Notes: a model not told the origin generated them from the sequence alone. Counted from the stretch's first letter, positions 34,357-46,915 are shown. The stretch is 64,000 nt of DNA from Terfezia claveryi (GCA_015179025.1 WHUX01000109.1:1-64000), one strand, 5' to 3'. Program-made: numbers and translations.

Positions 34357-36130
34357 ATGGCGTCTGAACTTAGGAAGAAGACTAAGAGGTCAAGACGGTT
34401 AACTATGTTACCCGAAGATATTAAGAAATTAGTAGAAGAAACTCCCAGAAAGACCAGATTTATAATTCCTAACACAGAAGGGGAAATAAATCTGCCCATC
34501 GATATAGAAATAGGAGAACCAGGTGGAGCAGGAACCAAACTATATTTTAGTATGGCTTTACCTCTCGCACCAGAAGAATTTTGGAACAGACATCTTCCAA
34601 CAATTGAGGAGATTTTGAAATATACTCGCTCAATGGGACATGCCCAACAGTATCATCCTGATGATACTCGACTCTTAATGGAAGCCATAGCAAAACACTA
34701 CTTATGGCTAATACCTTACCCATTCAAAGAAGAAGACTTAGAAATGAATGCATTTTTAAGTAAAGAATTAAGGAAACCTGTTGTTCCACTTTTAAGGAAA
34801 CCGAATTGGGTAATAAATAACTGGGAAGAAATAATGGCATTTATGATGAGCGGCACTCATCTAGAAGAATCAGCATATACCGCGGAGGATTTTTTCAATC
34901 CTAGCAAAGAACTTCCAGGAGCGTTCCTGAGAACACCAAAAGATCAATCGAAAGGCAAAGGTCGAGCACCTGAGACACCAGAAAGGAGGACTGGGTCAGC
35001 CAAAGAACCAGACGACAAAGACCAACCACCAGAAGATATAGAATTACCAGAAGACGATGATGATCTAGATACAGGACTAGACCAACAGCAGCAGAAAACA
35101 CAAGGAGGAGGATGAGACCCCAATGATAGCGGAGATGATAGCTCGGACTCTGATAAGGTATCGTCAGTTGCAAGTCAAACTCTTAAAAGAAAACCCAAAC
35201 GAGGAAAATCAGTTGAACACCAGCAATAGGAATCTACAACAGGAATGGTTACAACGGGTAACCATGAAGCAACGAATGCTTTAAAAGGAATAAAGATTGA
35301 TATGCCAGAAAAATTAAGAGGAGAAGACAAAAAATGGCAAGACTCACAATATTTTGACTCTTGGGCCACAGCAATGCAACATTGGTTTGTTTTCAAAAGA
35401 ATAGATTTAGAAGGTGCTTCAGCTCTGGAAATTGTTGGATTCAGAATGGAAGGAAGCACGCTCACTACTTATAATCAATTCCTAAGGGAAAAAGGAAAGA
35501 ATGTGACATTCTTTGGATTCATACTAGCGCTAAGGGATTTTCTGATACCATCTACTAGTAAGAACATTTTGTGGAAACGATGGGAGACAGCCACACCATA
35601 CAAGGACGGACGTCACATGGGAATCAAACAGTTTGCCAACTGGCTTACTGAAATGCAAATCAAATTGATTGACAAGGATGGCAAACAATCAATATCGCAG
35701 GAAGTAAAAAGAAGAAAGTTTCTTAATCACCTGCCACCATATATGTCAGCTACATTAATTCCTTTAATCAAAGAAGAATGGTCATATGATCAGCTCGTAC
35801 ATCAAGCGGAGTCATATGAAGCTTCCAAAAAGGATATTGCCCCACCACCACAACAAATACATCCCGACGACAACACCCTGGAATGAAAACAGAAGTCATG
35901 GTCCACGCAGGGACCAGAATCAACGACAAAAAACAGGATTTAATCCTAGCAGCAATCCCAACACCAAACCCAACACAGAAAATCGGAAGGACTCAGATTG
36001 GGACACCATCACAAAAAAATTGGATCAGAAGACGAAGATGCAATTAATTAAAGACAAGAAATGTCTATGGTATTGGAACCCTGGACACTCCTATAAGGAC
36101 TGTAGGAAACGAAAAAATAAGGTACCCATG
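34357..36130 (+). pseudogene. Element D2 gag, two stops and a frameshift
   Basis: MASELRKKTKRSRRLTMLPE from ATG 34357 is open for 252 codons to TGA 35113-35115 (CGA in D1 and D3). A TAG follows at 35227 (CAA/CAG in relatives), and the frame then runs 35245-35886. The rest lies in another frame (35786-36490), which continues without a break through the knuckle into the protease. The knuckle reads CLWYWNPGHSYKDC, its second cysteine changed to tyrosine. An acidic Glu/Asp/Gln-rich hinge lies at about 35030-35110. Confidence 0.86.
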
Positions 36131-37290
36131 CGTACAGCCGCACAAGATTTAGCTATGCCGATAGCTACCAAGGATAAAAACAACAAGGATAAAATCAAGG
36201 AACGACCCTTGTCAAGACAGGTACCAGATTTTAGCAAGGTATTCGTTAAAGCTAACGAACACCCCGCACTAGCTTTAATTGATCTCCAAATGAAGGGAGG
36301 AGACTTAATCAATTCTCAATTTGTACACCTATACAAAATACCAACTAGAAGTATCGAGAAGATATCATTAAGTACTGCAATTAAAGGCTCAAAAGGAACG
36401 ATAGACAAAGCTTGTACTATCAAACTTGATTGGATAGGTTATGTAGAAGAACGAACGTTCTATGTAGCTCATTTGACTGGATGGGAATGATACTAGGAGA
36501 ACCTGCTCTCAGTAAAGTGCGAGCAATAATTCCTGCCCATCAGGAACCAGTTACTATCCAGCCGGAAAACATTCCACGATTCCAGCTAAGTGTATGGAAG
36601 GGATCTAGAACCATAGCGAATGGTATAAGATAGCGTATACACAGATCAGCTGCGAATCAGTCACAGATTATAGTGAACCGGATAATTGGGAAAATATTAG
36701 TGACGCAGAAGAAACTGATTCAGAAAGAGAACTCGTGATAGCTGTTTCTACGGTACAGAAACAATTCAACCCTGTAACGGAGTTTCCCTTATTATTTCCC
36801 AAGACAATTCCACGGGAATTACCACTACTAAGAAAAATTAATCACTCTATCAAACCAAAAGCAGGAGCTACTTGGATACCAAAATGGCGACCCTCAGGAC
36901 ATCGATTTAGACAACAAATCCATGACAAATTAGTCGAAGAAGAAGCATCAGGTCGCATATATAGAGTAGAAAATGACACAAATGCTGTAGTCATGTTCAC
37001 TATCCTAAACGAGATAAACCGGAAGAAGCCGACATGTCAATGACTGTCGAGACCGCAATTTAGCCGTAGAACCAGACCACACCCCATTGCCAGATATTAA
37101 TGAAGCAATTGAACTAGTAGCGGAGAATCCCATTTGGACTAAGGTCGACTTAGCCGACGGATTTTTTAATATCAGGAATGATGAAGAATCTGAGCAATAC
37201 TCTACCTTTTTATGTCACATGGGATATTTCAGAAGTAGAGTTATGCAACAAGGGGATCGTAACGCACCAGCTACCATGGTTGCGTTATGC
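36131..37290 (+). pseudogene. Element D2 protease and N-terminal RT, frameshifted
   Basis: The protease segment (to 36490) contains LALIDLQMKGGDLINSQFV, lacking D-S/T-G. Then come the RT entry (KINHSIKPKAGATWIPKWRP, 36830-36910; RIYRVEND; EPDHTPLPDINEAIELV, 37070-37120) and WTKVDLADGFFNIRND. Frames change at about 36485, 36630, 37000-37030 and 37280 through 1-2-nt differences from the other copies. Confidence 0.84.
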
Positions 37291-39299
37291 ATGAAATTTT
37301 TAAGGACATGGTCTATAAAAATTTAATCATCTATATTGATGATATTATTATATTCTCTAAAATGTATGAAGAACATGTAGAATTATTGAAGAAAGTACTT
37401 CAACGTCTACAGGATGAGAAATTCTATCTCAAAGAAAGCAAATGCCAGTTCTTTACTTCAAGATTGGAAATCTTAGGACACGTTTTGACATCAGATGGAT
37501 TACATGTAGACCCGAAGAAGAGGACTACTATATTAACATTTCCGACTCCTACAAGAAAAAAGGATCTTAGAGGATTCCTTGGAATAGTTAATTATCTCAG
37601 CAGATTTATTCCTGACTTGGCATCGTATGCAAGCACCCTGTCAGAACTGCAAGGAGAAACAAAGAAATGGGAATGGACAGATACTCATAACGCAGCGTTT
37701 GAAAAACTCAAGGAACTCGTGAATTCCCCACATGTTTTAAAACCCTGGAATAATGAATCTACTGAACCCAAATATTTAGTCTGTGATGCTAGTGATGTAG
37801 GACTAGGATCTTGGATAGGTCAAGGACCGTTGACGCACATCAGACCATCATGCTTCCACTCTAGAAAATTTAATCCAGCACAACTCAATTATCCTACCTT
37901 TCAAAAGGAATTATTAGCGATTATTGACTCATTAAAATTTTTTGAAGCACAATTGAGAGGTCACAAGTTCACTATCCTTACCGACCACAAACCGTTAGTA
38001 ACCTTCCATACTCAAACGCCTGCAAGTCAAAAATTGAGGCGATGGCAAGATTACCTAATGGAATTTGATACAGACATACAGCATACTGCAGGAAAGGAAA
38101 ATTTGATAGCAGACGCTCTATCAAGAAAGCATAAATACTTGGACACTCCCACCACCGAGGACGATTATATCTCCAACAGCATCGATCCTCCTAACCATAC
38201 CTACAACCGCAACATCTCTACCAACGCTTTAAGAACTTTCCACTCACCAGAAACCTCTACTCAGAACAATATGGTTTCTCGCGGAGCTATAATTTCAAGC
38301 ATGTCGACTGCACTTCAACAAATGTGTGGAAGAGCCGAAGAACTTGGACACCATATCTTCTGTCCATACTTCGAGGGCATCCAGGATGAAGAAAGCGAAT
38401 ATGACATGATGAAGGAAGAAGAGTCCTCAGACGACGAGACTCTATCTACTATACCAGAAGAAGTTTTCAGCGGGTATGATCGTGTACCCAATATAAACAA
38501 GAACAAACCCTTAACAGTTCTTGGACTAAGATATAGGCCTCCATCTTCTGAAAACGCACAACAAAATACCCTCGCTCCTGAAGAAGCGAAAGAAATTGCT
38601 ATCGACCTGGCTCATAGCAATTGGCAACAACACAAAAGGATGCACTGGTCCTTTTGCCGTGATTTTTACTGTCCAGTTCATGGCAGCTCCCACGCCATGA
38701 ACAACCGCATGTTCACCGTCGAAACATGTGCAATCTGCAACCACCACGGACATGGCAGTTTGAACTGTGACCTGACAGCCTCAGTTCTTAAGAAGGAGAA
38801 GGAATTCCTTACGACTCGTATTGCGCATATCCTAGCCGCAAATGAGCCTCAAAAGGAACTAGCACCAGTACAACAAACGCCAGCTTATCCACCTCCACCA
38901 GCTCTCAGCCGTGAAGAAGCTATCCAGGAAATCGGAGAATGGGCAAAAAGATGGATTGCCAACAAGCCGACACAACCCACTCTCCAACCCAGCATTCAGT
39001 TCAGTAACCCTACCGAACAGATGACCAACCGACAAATGGAACAGGAGATCATGAATACTCCTGTTGCCCCACAACAACCATGGAATGCACCTCAACAACC
39101 AGCTGCAACCGCTAGCAGCAGTAACGCAATTCCAATCAACACCACCGCCGTCACCACTCGTTCTAAAAAGCGAGTAGCATTGACGAAGATTTACCCTCTT
39201 TCATTCAAGATACCAAGACCTCCAGACAGCGTTGTGATTTCTGTAAGTTTTCAGGACATAATGCTTCACATGCAAGGAGAAGAAACCCACCATCAATGA
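37287..39299 (+). pseudogene. Element D2 RT palm, RNase H and zinc-finger linker (670-codon open part)
   Basis: ATG 37287 is internal (MHEIFKDMVYKN); this is the largest open piece of D2 pol. RT YIDD is intact (about 37335). RNase H has CDASDVGLGSW (about 37785), KELLAIIDSLKFF, LTDHKPLV and ADALSRK. From about 38130 a region foreign to standard gypsy pol begins. It has CGRAEELGHHIFC, a CX4CX2HX3H cluster (CRDFYCPVHGSSH) and a CCHC knuckle CAICNHHGHGSLNC, followed by Pro/Gln-rich low complexity. The frame is lost before the second knuckle through a deletion near 39178. Confidence 0.88.
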
Positions 39300-39518
39300 C
39301 TTCAACACAAGGATCGAACCGACCCTCAACAAGCTCATTGAAGAGAAGCACATCAGCGACGGATGGGAAGACGACAAGGACTACTTCATCACACACTGGC
39401 TTGACCAAGGAACAGGTATGAAAGCCGCATATCAATCATGCATGAGAGTATGTCCTATCTGGAAGAACTACTATGATACCTTTGTGAACCGTAAGGATCA
39501 TAGAAAAAAGATGGATTT

Positions 39519-40547
39519 TTGTATGTCAAGAACCGACAAGGACAATGGAGACTAGTCTTGCCCTCTACCTTTAACATCGAAGGTAAGAACTATCTCGAAT
39601 TGGTTATTAAAGATGCACATGAAGCAACCGCTCATGGTGGCATTGAAAAAACGATGAAATATCTTACTGACCGATATGATTGCCAGTCCTTTGCAGAACC
39701 AACTAAGGACTATATCAGAAGTTGTGATACTTGTCAACGGACAAAGTATTCCAACAAGGCGCCACTTGGACTCGTAACCCCATTACATGTACCAAGCAGG
39801 CCATGGACTGACATATCGATGGATTTTCTTAAAGTAGCACCTGTGTTTACTAAGTGTTCAATTTTGTACCCGAATATTCCTGTTGAAGAAGATCATGTAG
39901 TTTGTATTTCACGACTTTGGACGATTGTTGATAGACAATCAGGATTCAAGTTTCTTATTCCTGTCTCAGATAATTTCACAGCAGAACAATGTACTGCTAC
40001 CTTTGATACTCATGTAGTCCCGACTATGGGATACCCTTTCTGTATTGTTTTTGACCGCGACACTCTTTTTATGTCAACGCACTTTCAAGATTGGGCTAGG
40101 AATAAAGGAATCAAGTTGGAACCGTCCACCGCATATCATCCACGTGCAGACGGACAATCGGAAATTGTGAACAAAGAAATTCTACAAGTAGCAAGAGCCT
40201 GTAAAATCGAAGGATTTGATTGGCTACAGAAACTACCAGAGATACAGTTGAAACTTAACTCTAGATATAATGCCGCTAGACAGAATAGTCCCTTTTCCAC
40301 ACTATTTGGATTTAATGCACATCTTGGCGTATCGATACTTCCATACCCCATTAATGCATATGTACCAGCAAATGAACGTCATGAGGTAACGTCTAAAAAC
40401 CTATATGACGCCAAGAAGACTCAAGCATCTCAAGCGAACAAACGACTACCCAATACAGCCAAATTTTCAGTCGGACAACAAGTTATGCTTTCCTCAGAAA
40501 ACTCAACCTATCGAACGTCTCACCCAAACTCAAACCAAAATGGCTAG
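39519..40547 (+). pseudogene. Element D2 integrase, open 342 codons
   Basis: It reads MYVKNRQGQWRLVLPSTFN from an internal start. The zinc arm is DAHEATAHGG...CDTCQRTK (HH-CC). The catalytic core has SMDFLKV, VFDRDTLF and ADGQSEIVNKEIL, giving D, D and E. The frame ends at 40547, just before the C-terminal tail, through a small deletion compared with D3 (near 40500). The chromodomain follows in other frames at about 40730-40900 (YEVEKVLEFR, YKVRWLGY) with a basic tail (TFKRRRRTKGKQG, 40895-41101). Confidence 0.87.
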
Positions 40548-41129
40548 GCCCATTTCCCATTATTTCTAGTAATCGGAAACGCAATAACTATAGCCTAGAC
40601 CTATCCAGTCAACCTGACCTCCACCTCATATATAATACTTTTCATATTAGCAAACTCAAACCATACTACAAAAACGATCCCACCCAGTTCCCTCACAGAC
40701 AATCTCAGGAACCAGGACCAATTCAAGAAGATCGTTATGAAGTTGAAAAGGTATTAGAATTCAGAACAGCTCCTCGAACTGGAGAAAGACAATATAAGGT
40801 CAGATGGCTAGGATACACTCCTAAATATGATTCCTGGGTAAACGCCAAGGATATCACCACCGAAATTCTTCAAGACTTCTGGACGACCGGAAGTATGGAA
40901 GATACATTCAAGAGACGTCGAAGGACTAAAGGAAAACAAGGACCACGAACCAGAGATGAGACCCGAGCTCTCATCCAACAAGAACGAGATAGAATCATGA
41001 GTCAAGGAAACACTAAGGATATTCACGTTAATGCTAATGTATTAACAATGCATCAAATCTTAGGACGTATGGAAACCAATATGGCAGAGCGAAGGAAGTA
41101 AGGATAGGAAATCCTTCTATGTGGGGAAG

Positions 41130-41805
41130 TGTAATGGAGAACGTTATTCATTGCTTATATAATTGATTATATACTTTTGTATTTCCTATATTACTACTAT
41201 GTTATGTAACTAAGCCTCTCGGTTGAAGGACTAGCCTTCTACCACCTCCTATTGCTTTATAAGCGTCCATAGCACGCGGAATCTGCCATGGGAAGTTCCA
41301 TGGCACTTGCCATATGAAGACACCCTCATTATGGCGCGTGACCTCTGTTTAAGGCGTGTGACTCATTACTATGGCCACATGACCATCGTTTATGGCGTGT
41401 GACTCATTACTATGGCCACATGACCCCTTTTGTACAGCGCACCACCTTCTGGTGTGCCACCCTTTATTGTATTTATTTCCTTAGTCATCAGATCTCAGAG
41501 GAGTATAAATAGGCCGCTGGATTCCCTCTGGAATCCACAGAAAGACAAGAAGCAACCAAGCAAGCCTTCAGAGCAAGCAAGCCTATATTCCGATCAGATC
41601 AAGATCATATAGCTTAGATAGCACAAATCATATAAGATAGATTACACCAGTTAATTACTGTTCCCTTCGGGAACGTCCCACATAGTAATCTCCTACCCTT
41701 CTAAGGTCTTACCTCAGCAGAACCGAAATACACAAACTTCCGTGCCTACGGATATAGATTGTATAAACGGTACCGAATGAATACTGTCTAGTACCATTCA
41801 TTACA
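41130..41805 (+). repeat. Element D2 3' LTR
   Basis: 676 bp, TGTAATGG...TTACA, preceded by the purine tract GTGGGGAAG. It is followed by CGCAA (41806-41810), which rejoins D1's pol codons. Confidence 0.93.
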
Positions 41806-41810
41806 CGCAA

Positions 41811-44698
41811 CATCTCTACCAACGCTTTAAGAACTTTCCACTCACCAGAAACCCCTACTCAGAACAATATGGTTTCTCACGGAGCTATCAATTTTAAGTA
41901 TGTCGACTGCGACTTCAACAAATGTCGTAGAAGAGCCGAAGAACTTGGACACTATATCTTCTGTCCATACTTCGAGGGCATACAGGATGAAGAAAGTGAA
42001 TATGACATGATGAAGGAAGAAGAGTCTTTAGATGACAAGACTCTATCTACTATACCAGAAGAAGTTTTCAGCGGGTATGATCATGTACCCAATATAAATA
42101 AGAACAAACCCTTAACAGTTCTTGGACTAAGATATAGGCCTCCATCTTCTGAAAGCACACAACAAAATACCCTTGCTCCTGAAGAAGCGAAAGAAATTGC
42201 TATAGACTTGGCTCATAGCAATTGGCAACAACATAAAAGGATGCACTGGTCCTTTTGCCGCGATTTTTACTGTCCAGTTCATGGCAGCTCCCACGCCATG
42301 AACAACCGCATGTTCACCGTCGAAACATGTGCAATCTGCAACCACCACGGACATGGCAGTTTGAACTGTACCTGACAGCCTCAGTTCTTAAGAAGGAGAA
42401 GGAATTCCTTCCGACTCGTATTGCGCATATCTTATCCGCAAATGAGCCTCAAAAGGAACTAGCACCAGTACAACAAATGCCAGCTTATTCACCTCCACCA
42501 GCTCTCAGCCGTGAAGAAGCTATCCAGGAAATCGGAGAATGGGCAAAAAGATGGATTGCCAACAAGCCGACACAACCTACTCTCCAACCCAGCATTCAGT
42601 TCAGTAACTCTACCGAACAGATGACCAACCGACAAATGGAACAGGAGATCATGAATACTCCTGTTGCCCCACAACAACCATGGAATGCACCTCAACAACC
42701 AGCGGCAACTGCTAGTAGCAGTAACGCAATTCCAATCAACACCGCCGCCGTCACCACTCGTTCTAAAAAGCGAGTAGCCATTGACGAAGATCTACCCTCT
42801 TTCATTCAAGACACCAAGACCTCCAGATAGCGTTGTGATTTCTGTAAGTTCTCAGGACATAATGCTTCTACATGCAAGGAGAAGAAACCCACCATCAATG
42901 ACTTCAACACAAGGATCGAACCGACCCTCAACAAGCTCATTGAAGAGAAGCACATCAGCAACGGATGGGAAGACGACAAGGACTACTTCATCACACACTG
43001 GCTTGATCAAGGAACAGGTATGAAAGCCGCATATCAATCATGTATGAAAGTATATCCTATCTGAAAGAACTATTATGATACCTTTGTGAATCGTAAGGAT
43101 CATAGAAGAAAAGACGGATTTTTGTATGTCAAGAACCGACAAGGAAATGGAGACTAGTCTTGCCCTCTACCTTTAACATCGAAGGTAAGAACTATCTCGA
43201 ATTGGTTATTAAAGACACACATGAAGCAACACTTATAGTGGCATTGAAAAAACAATGAAATATCTTACTGACCGATATGATTGCCAGTCCTTTGCAGAAC
43301 CAACTAACGACATATCAGAAGTTGTGATACTTGTCAACGGACAAAGTATTCCAACAAGGCGCCACTTGGACTCGTAACCCCATTACATGTACCAAGCAGG
43401 CCATGGACTGACATATCGATGGATTTTCTTAAAGTAGCACCTGTGTTTACTAAGTGTTCAATTTTGTACCCGAATATTCCTGTTGAAGAAGATCATGTAG
43501 TTTGTATTTCATGACTTTGGACGATTGTCGATAGACAATCAGGATTCAAGTTCCTTATTCCTGTCTCAGATAATTTCACAGCAGAACAATGTACTGCTAC
43601 CTTTGATACTCATATAGTCCCGACTATGGGATACCCTTTCTGTATTGTTTTTGACCGCGACACTCTTTTTATGTCAACGCACTTTCAAGATTGGGCTAGG
43701 AATAAAGGAATCAAGTTGGAACCGTCCACCGCATATCATCCACGTGCAGACAACAATCAGAAATTGTGAACAAAGAAATTCTAAAGTAGCAAGAGCCTGT
43801 AAAATCGAAGGATTTGATTGGCTACAGAAACTACCAGAGATACAGTTGAAACTCAACTCTAGGTATAATGCCCTAGACAGAATAGTCCCTTTTCCATACT
43901 ATTTGGATTTAATGCATATCTTGGCGTATCGATACTTCCATACCCCATTAATGCATATGTACCCGCAAATAAACATCATGAGGTAACGTCTAAAAACCTA
44001 TATGACACCAAGAAGACTCAAGCATCTCAAGCAAACAAACGACTACCCAATACAGTCAAATTTTCAGTCGGACAACAAGTTATGCTTTCCTCAGAAAATA
44101 TAACCTATCGAACATCTCACCCAAACTCAAACCAAAATGGCTAGGCCCATTTCCCATTATTTCCAGTAATCGGAAACGCAATAACTAGGCCTAGACCTAT
44201 CCAGTCAACCTGACCTCCACCTCATATATAATACTTTTCATATCAGCAAACTCAAACCTTACTATAAAAATGATCCTACCCAGTTCCCTCACAGACAATC
44301 TCAGGAACCAGGACCAATTCAAGATGATCATTATGAAGTTGAAAAGGTATTAGAATTCAGAACAGCTCCTCGAACTGGAGAAAGACAATATAAGGTCAGA
44401 TGGCTAGGATACACTCCTAAATATGATTCCTGGGTAAACACTAAGGATATCACCACCAAAATTCTCCAAGACTTCTGGACGACCGGAAGTATGGAAGATA
44501 CATTCAAGAGATGTCGAAGGACTAAAGGAAAACAAGGACCACGAACCAGAGATGAGACCCGAGCTCTCATCCAACAAGAACGAGATAGAATCATGAGTCA
44601 AGGAAACACTAAGGATATTCATGTTAATGCTAATGTATTAACAATGCATCAAATCTTAGGACGTATAGAAACCAATATGGCAGAGCGAAAGAAGTAAG
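41811..44698 (+). pseudogene. Element D1 pol, part 2 (linker, integrase, chromodomain), many indels
   Basis: The reading resumes directly after the D2 TSD. The linker (41869-42375) has CDFNKCRRRAEELGHYIFC, CRDFYCPVHGSSH and CAICNHHGHGSLNC; a second knuckle-like CKFSGHNAST-type stretch follows near 42838-42880. The integrase (43190-44150) is broken by at least six small deletions (for example near 43230, 43310, 43750, 43785 and 43870). The chromodomain is at about 44335-44480, with a basic tail to 44697. This is the most damaged D coding segment. Confidence 0.85.
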
Positions 44699-44725
44699 GA
44701 TAGGAAATCCTTCTATATGGGGAAG

Positions 44726-45404
44726 TGTAATGGAGAACGTTGTTTCATTGCTTATATAATTGATTATATACTTTTGTATTTCCTATATTACTACTATGTT
44801 ATGTAACTAAGCCTCTCGGTTGAAGGACTAGCCTTCTACCACCTCCTATTACTTTATAAGCGTCCATAGCATGCGGAATCTGCCATGGGAAGTTCCATGG
44901 CACTTGCCATATGAAGACACCCTCATTATGGCCGCGTGACCTCTGTTTAAGGCGTGTGACTCATTACTATGGCCACATGACCATCGTTTATAGCGTATGA
45001 CTCATTACTATGGCCACATGACCCCTTTTGTATAGCGCACCACCTTCTGGTGTGCCACCCTTTATTGTATTTATTTCCTTAGTCATCAGATCTCAGAGGA
45101 GTATAAATAGGCCGCTGGATTCCCTCTGGAATCCACAGAAAGAGAAGAAGCAACCAAGCAAGCATACAGAGCAAGCAAGCCTATATTCCGATCAGATCAA
45201 GATCATATAGCTTAGATAGCACAAATCATATAAGATAGATTATACCAGTTAATTACTGTTCCCTTTGGGAACGTCCCACATAGTAATCTCCCTACCCTTC
45301 TGAGGTCTTACCTCAGCAGAACCGAAATACACAAACGTCCATGCCTACGGATATAGATTGTATAAACGGTACCGAATGAATACTGTCTAGTACCATTCAT
45401 TACA
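44726..45404 (+). repeat. Element D1 3' LTR
   Basis: 679 bp, TGTAATGG...TTACA, followed by the TSD AATAG (45405-45409) and the rest of C's 3' LTR. One copy of the U3 repeat has GTATGACTCA where others have GTGTGACTCA, so the motif itself is kept. Confidence 0.93.
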
Positions 45405-45704
45405 AATAGTAAGTGGTTTCCTAGTTAGGCAACGACCTGACATCAATGCTACTAAGCTATTATAGGAAGTACTGTCCAGATCTGATTATTCGTTATCAGA
45501 TCTAAGCTTCTATATAACTCACCGCTTTTACATAGTTAATACAATAAGACCCAAGCGGTGTTTTAAGTTTCATATAGCTTTACTCTTATCGAGTCCGTAA
45601 TACACCTGAGTTGTTACTGCGTTTATACTTGCACTTATCACCAAATAACCCCTTGTTACCTTTCCGCCGACTTGTATATCTATAGTTACAGCCCGTCTGT
45701 AACA

Positions 45705-45843
45705 GGTATGGTCATCTGTAATACAAAGTCAAGTAGTTAGGGGATGAGGAAACTACCTAACAACCTAAGAAAAACTTAGAAAATACACAGGACTTAGTCA
45801 CTCTGTTCTACTAATGATACTCGAGGAAGCCTCGCCTAGTTGA
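45705..45843 (+). pseudogene. Element A pol, part 3 (end of chromodomain)
   Basis: Starting with the duplicated GGTAT, the codons continue A's chromodomain exactly where 14887 broke off and parallel E's 32056-32198 (GHLQYKVKWLGDEETTW...). Stops are present. A short untranslated stretch and the polypurine tract CCTAAAGGGGGAGATAG (45972-45988) lead to the 3' LTR. Confidence 0.88.
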
Positions 45844-45988
45844 ATAATATCAGACCTTTTGCATTCTTGTTGTTGTTTGGAGTTGGGGTTCTTATTTCTA
45901 TCCTTATTATTATTTTCTCTATTGATTTTGCCGGTTGTTGTGCCCAGGCCTCCTAGTCGCTGGAGCTCCAGCCTAAAGGGGGAGATAG

Positions 45989-46431
45989 TGTAACAACTAT
46001 GTGCTCAGTTGTCCTCACCATCACCTATGATTGCAGGTGATGAGTTCTTATTATCATTACCTTGCTTAGCTTCCAAGATAGAGATCTTGGGAAGTTTATT
46101 CCTTCTATTGTCTTGGCTTAGAATTATGTATATATAGCCCCTGTTCCTTGTACTATCATTGGATCCCTATCCAATGTCTTGTATACCTAATATAGGACCT
46201 TACTTCTTCTAGTACTTGTGTACCTCCCTTGTGTACCTTTTTGTCTTATGAACAGCTTTGCAGCCCTGCTGCCTCCTACTACTCCTATGTGCCTCTCTCA
46301 CTCTTGCCTTTGCCCCCATCCTAGCCTTTTCCCCTAGTCATATACGTAGCATTCCTATGTGTGTATTACTCTAGCCTTGCTCTTGCCTTAGTATACCTCT
46401 TGGTTGCCTTGTCCCCTAAGCTCTCATTACA
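45989..46431 (+). repeat. Element A 3' LTR
   Basis: 443 bp, TGTAACAACTATGTG...CATTACA. It has one palindrome unit (46020-46041) and an uninterrupted TATATATAGCCCC site where B entered the 5' copy. It is followed by GGTGT (46432-46436), matching 772-776. Confidence 0.92.
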
Positions 46432-46436
46432 GGTGT

Positions 46437-46910
46437 GTATATTCTACTACCTACATAATAGTAACTATATTGTTTAAGAGGACCTATTACTAAGCTAACT
46501 AGCATATGACCTCATAAGATCATAAAGATAAGACTATAGACTTTATGTTTTTAATAACTCTAAAATATATTAGAACTACTAATCAAATTTACAATATAAG
46601 TATAATTACATAAGTGTCTATGAGGGCTATTTTCTTTATAATGCTGGTATGTTACAGAGCTCTTGATTAGCATCTGTATTTAATTTTATATTTCTAATTA
46701 TTGCTAACCTAAGAAAAAGTCATTGGAGTTAGAAAGGAGTCAAATATGGAACAATCTAATAAGTATTGGTCAAATTATTATATTCTTCCTTACCAGCCTC
46801 CTATTATTGTTTGTTCATTAGTTAATAAGTTTTGCCAAAGATCTATTTAAGAACTTCTACTAGCTAAAAGCAATTAGGTTCTTAATTTATAAAGTGCTTT
46901 TACCTACTTA
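46437..46910. other. AT-rich spacer between A and D3, no gene seen
   Basis: About 470 bp of very AT-rich DNA with stops in all frames. It probably represents old, heavily mutated flanking sequence into which A and D3 inserted. I see no known repeat, RNA gene or conserved motif. Confidence 0.6.
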
Positions 46911-46915
46911 GTTTT

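Larger units (their letters stand above)
26634..41805 (+). mobile_element. Element D2: second D copy, nested in D1's pol
   Basis: Its TSD CGCAA lies at 26629-26633 and 41806-41810, and the same codons run uninterrupted in D2 itself and, with one change, in D3 (about 52277-52300). Without E the element is about 8.96 kb. It has the longest open pol segments of D1 and D2, with YIDD, and lies inside a copy of its own family. Gag and the antisense ORF each have nonsense changes, and a few frameshifts interrupt pol. Confidence 0.94.
21271..45404 (+). mobile_element. Element D1: large gypsy chromovirus with antisense ORF
   Basis: LTRs TGTAATGG...TTACA (21271-21946; 44726-45404), TSD AATAG. Without D2 the element is about 8.96 kb. 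Order: 5' LTR, 0.83-kb leader with antisense ORF, gag with CCHC knuckle, protease, RT, RNase H, zinc-finger-bearing linker, integrase, chromodomain, LTR. It is split by D2 at 26634. Many single-base indels and some stops break its frames, and the RT motif is YIVD, so this copy is inactive as written. Confidence 0.93.
14888..45704 (+). mobile_element. Element C: Ty3/gypsy chromovirus of a different family
   Basis: The LTRs begin TGTTATGG and end ATAACA. GGTAT flanks it at 14883-14887 and 45705-45709, and the flanks join A's chromodomain codons across the gap, so the 30.8-kb interval is one insertion. Without D1, C is about 6.7 kb with two 624-bp LTRs. Gag and pol are broken by many stops. Its RT, integrase and chromodomain are clearly gypsy type but distant from A, B and E. 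Confidence 0.92.
20942..45704 (+). repeat. Element C 3' LTR, interrupted by element D1
   Basis: The LTR is 20942-21270 plus 45410-45704, 624 bp in total, equal to the 5' copy. It begins TATTATAG (5' copy TGTTATGG, G to A changes) after a purine tract GAAATGGGAG. D1 is inserted after AATAG (21266-21270), repeated at 45405-45409. The right part ends CTGTAACA and is followed by GGTAT, C's TSD. Confidence 0.92.
777..46431 (+). mobile_element. Element A: old Ty3/gypsy chromovirus, outermost shell of the nest
   Basis: The LTRs start TGTAACAAC and end TTACA, and the element is flanked by GGTGT at 772-776 and 46432-46436, a 5-bp TSD that proves both ends belong together over 45.7 kb. Without inserts A is about 6.0 kb, laid out gag, protease, RT, RNase H, integrase, chromodomain. 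It is split by B in the 5' LTR, F in RT and C in the chromodomain. Coding parts are full of transition-type stops, so it is inactive. Its pol is closely related to that of B and E, but the first part of its LTR differs. Confidence 0.92.
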
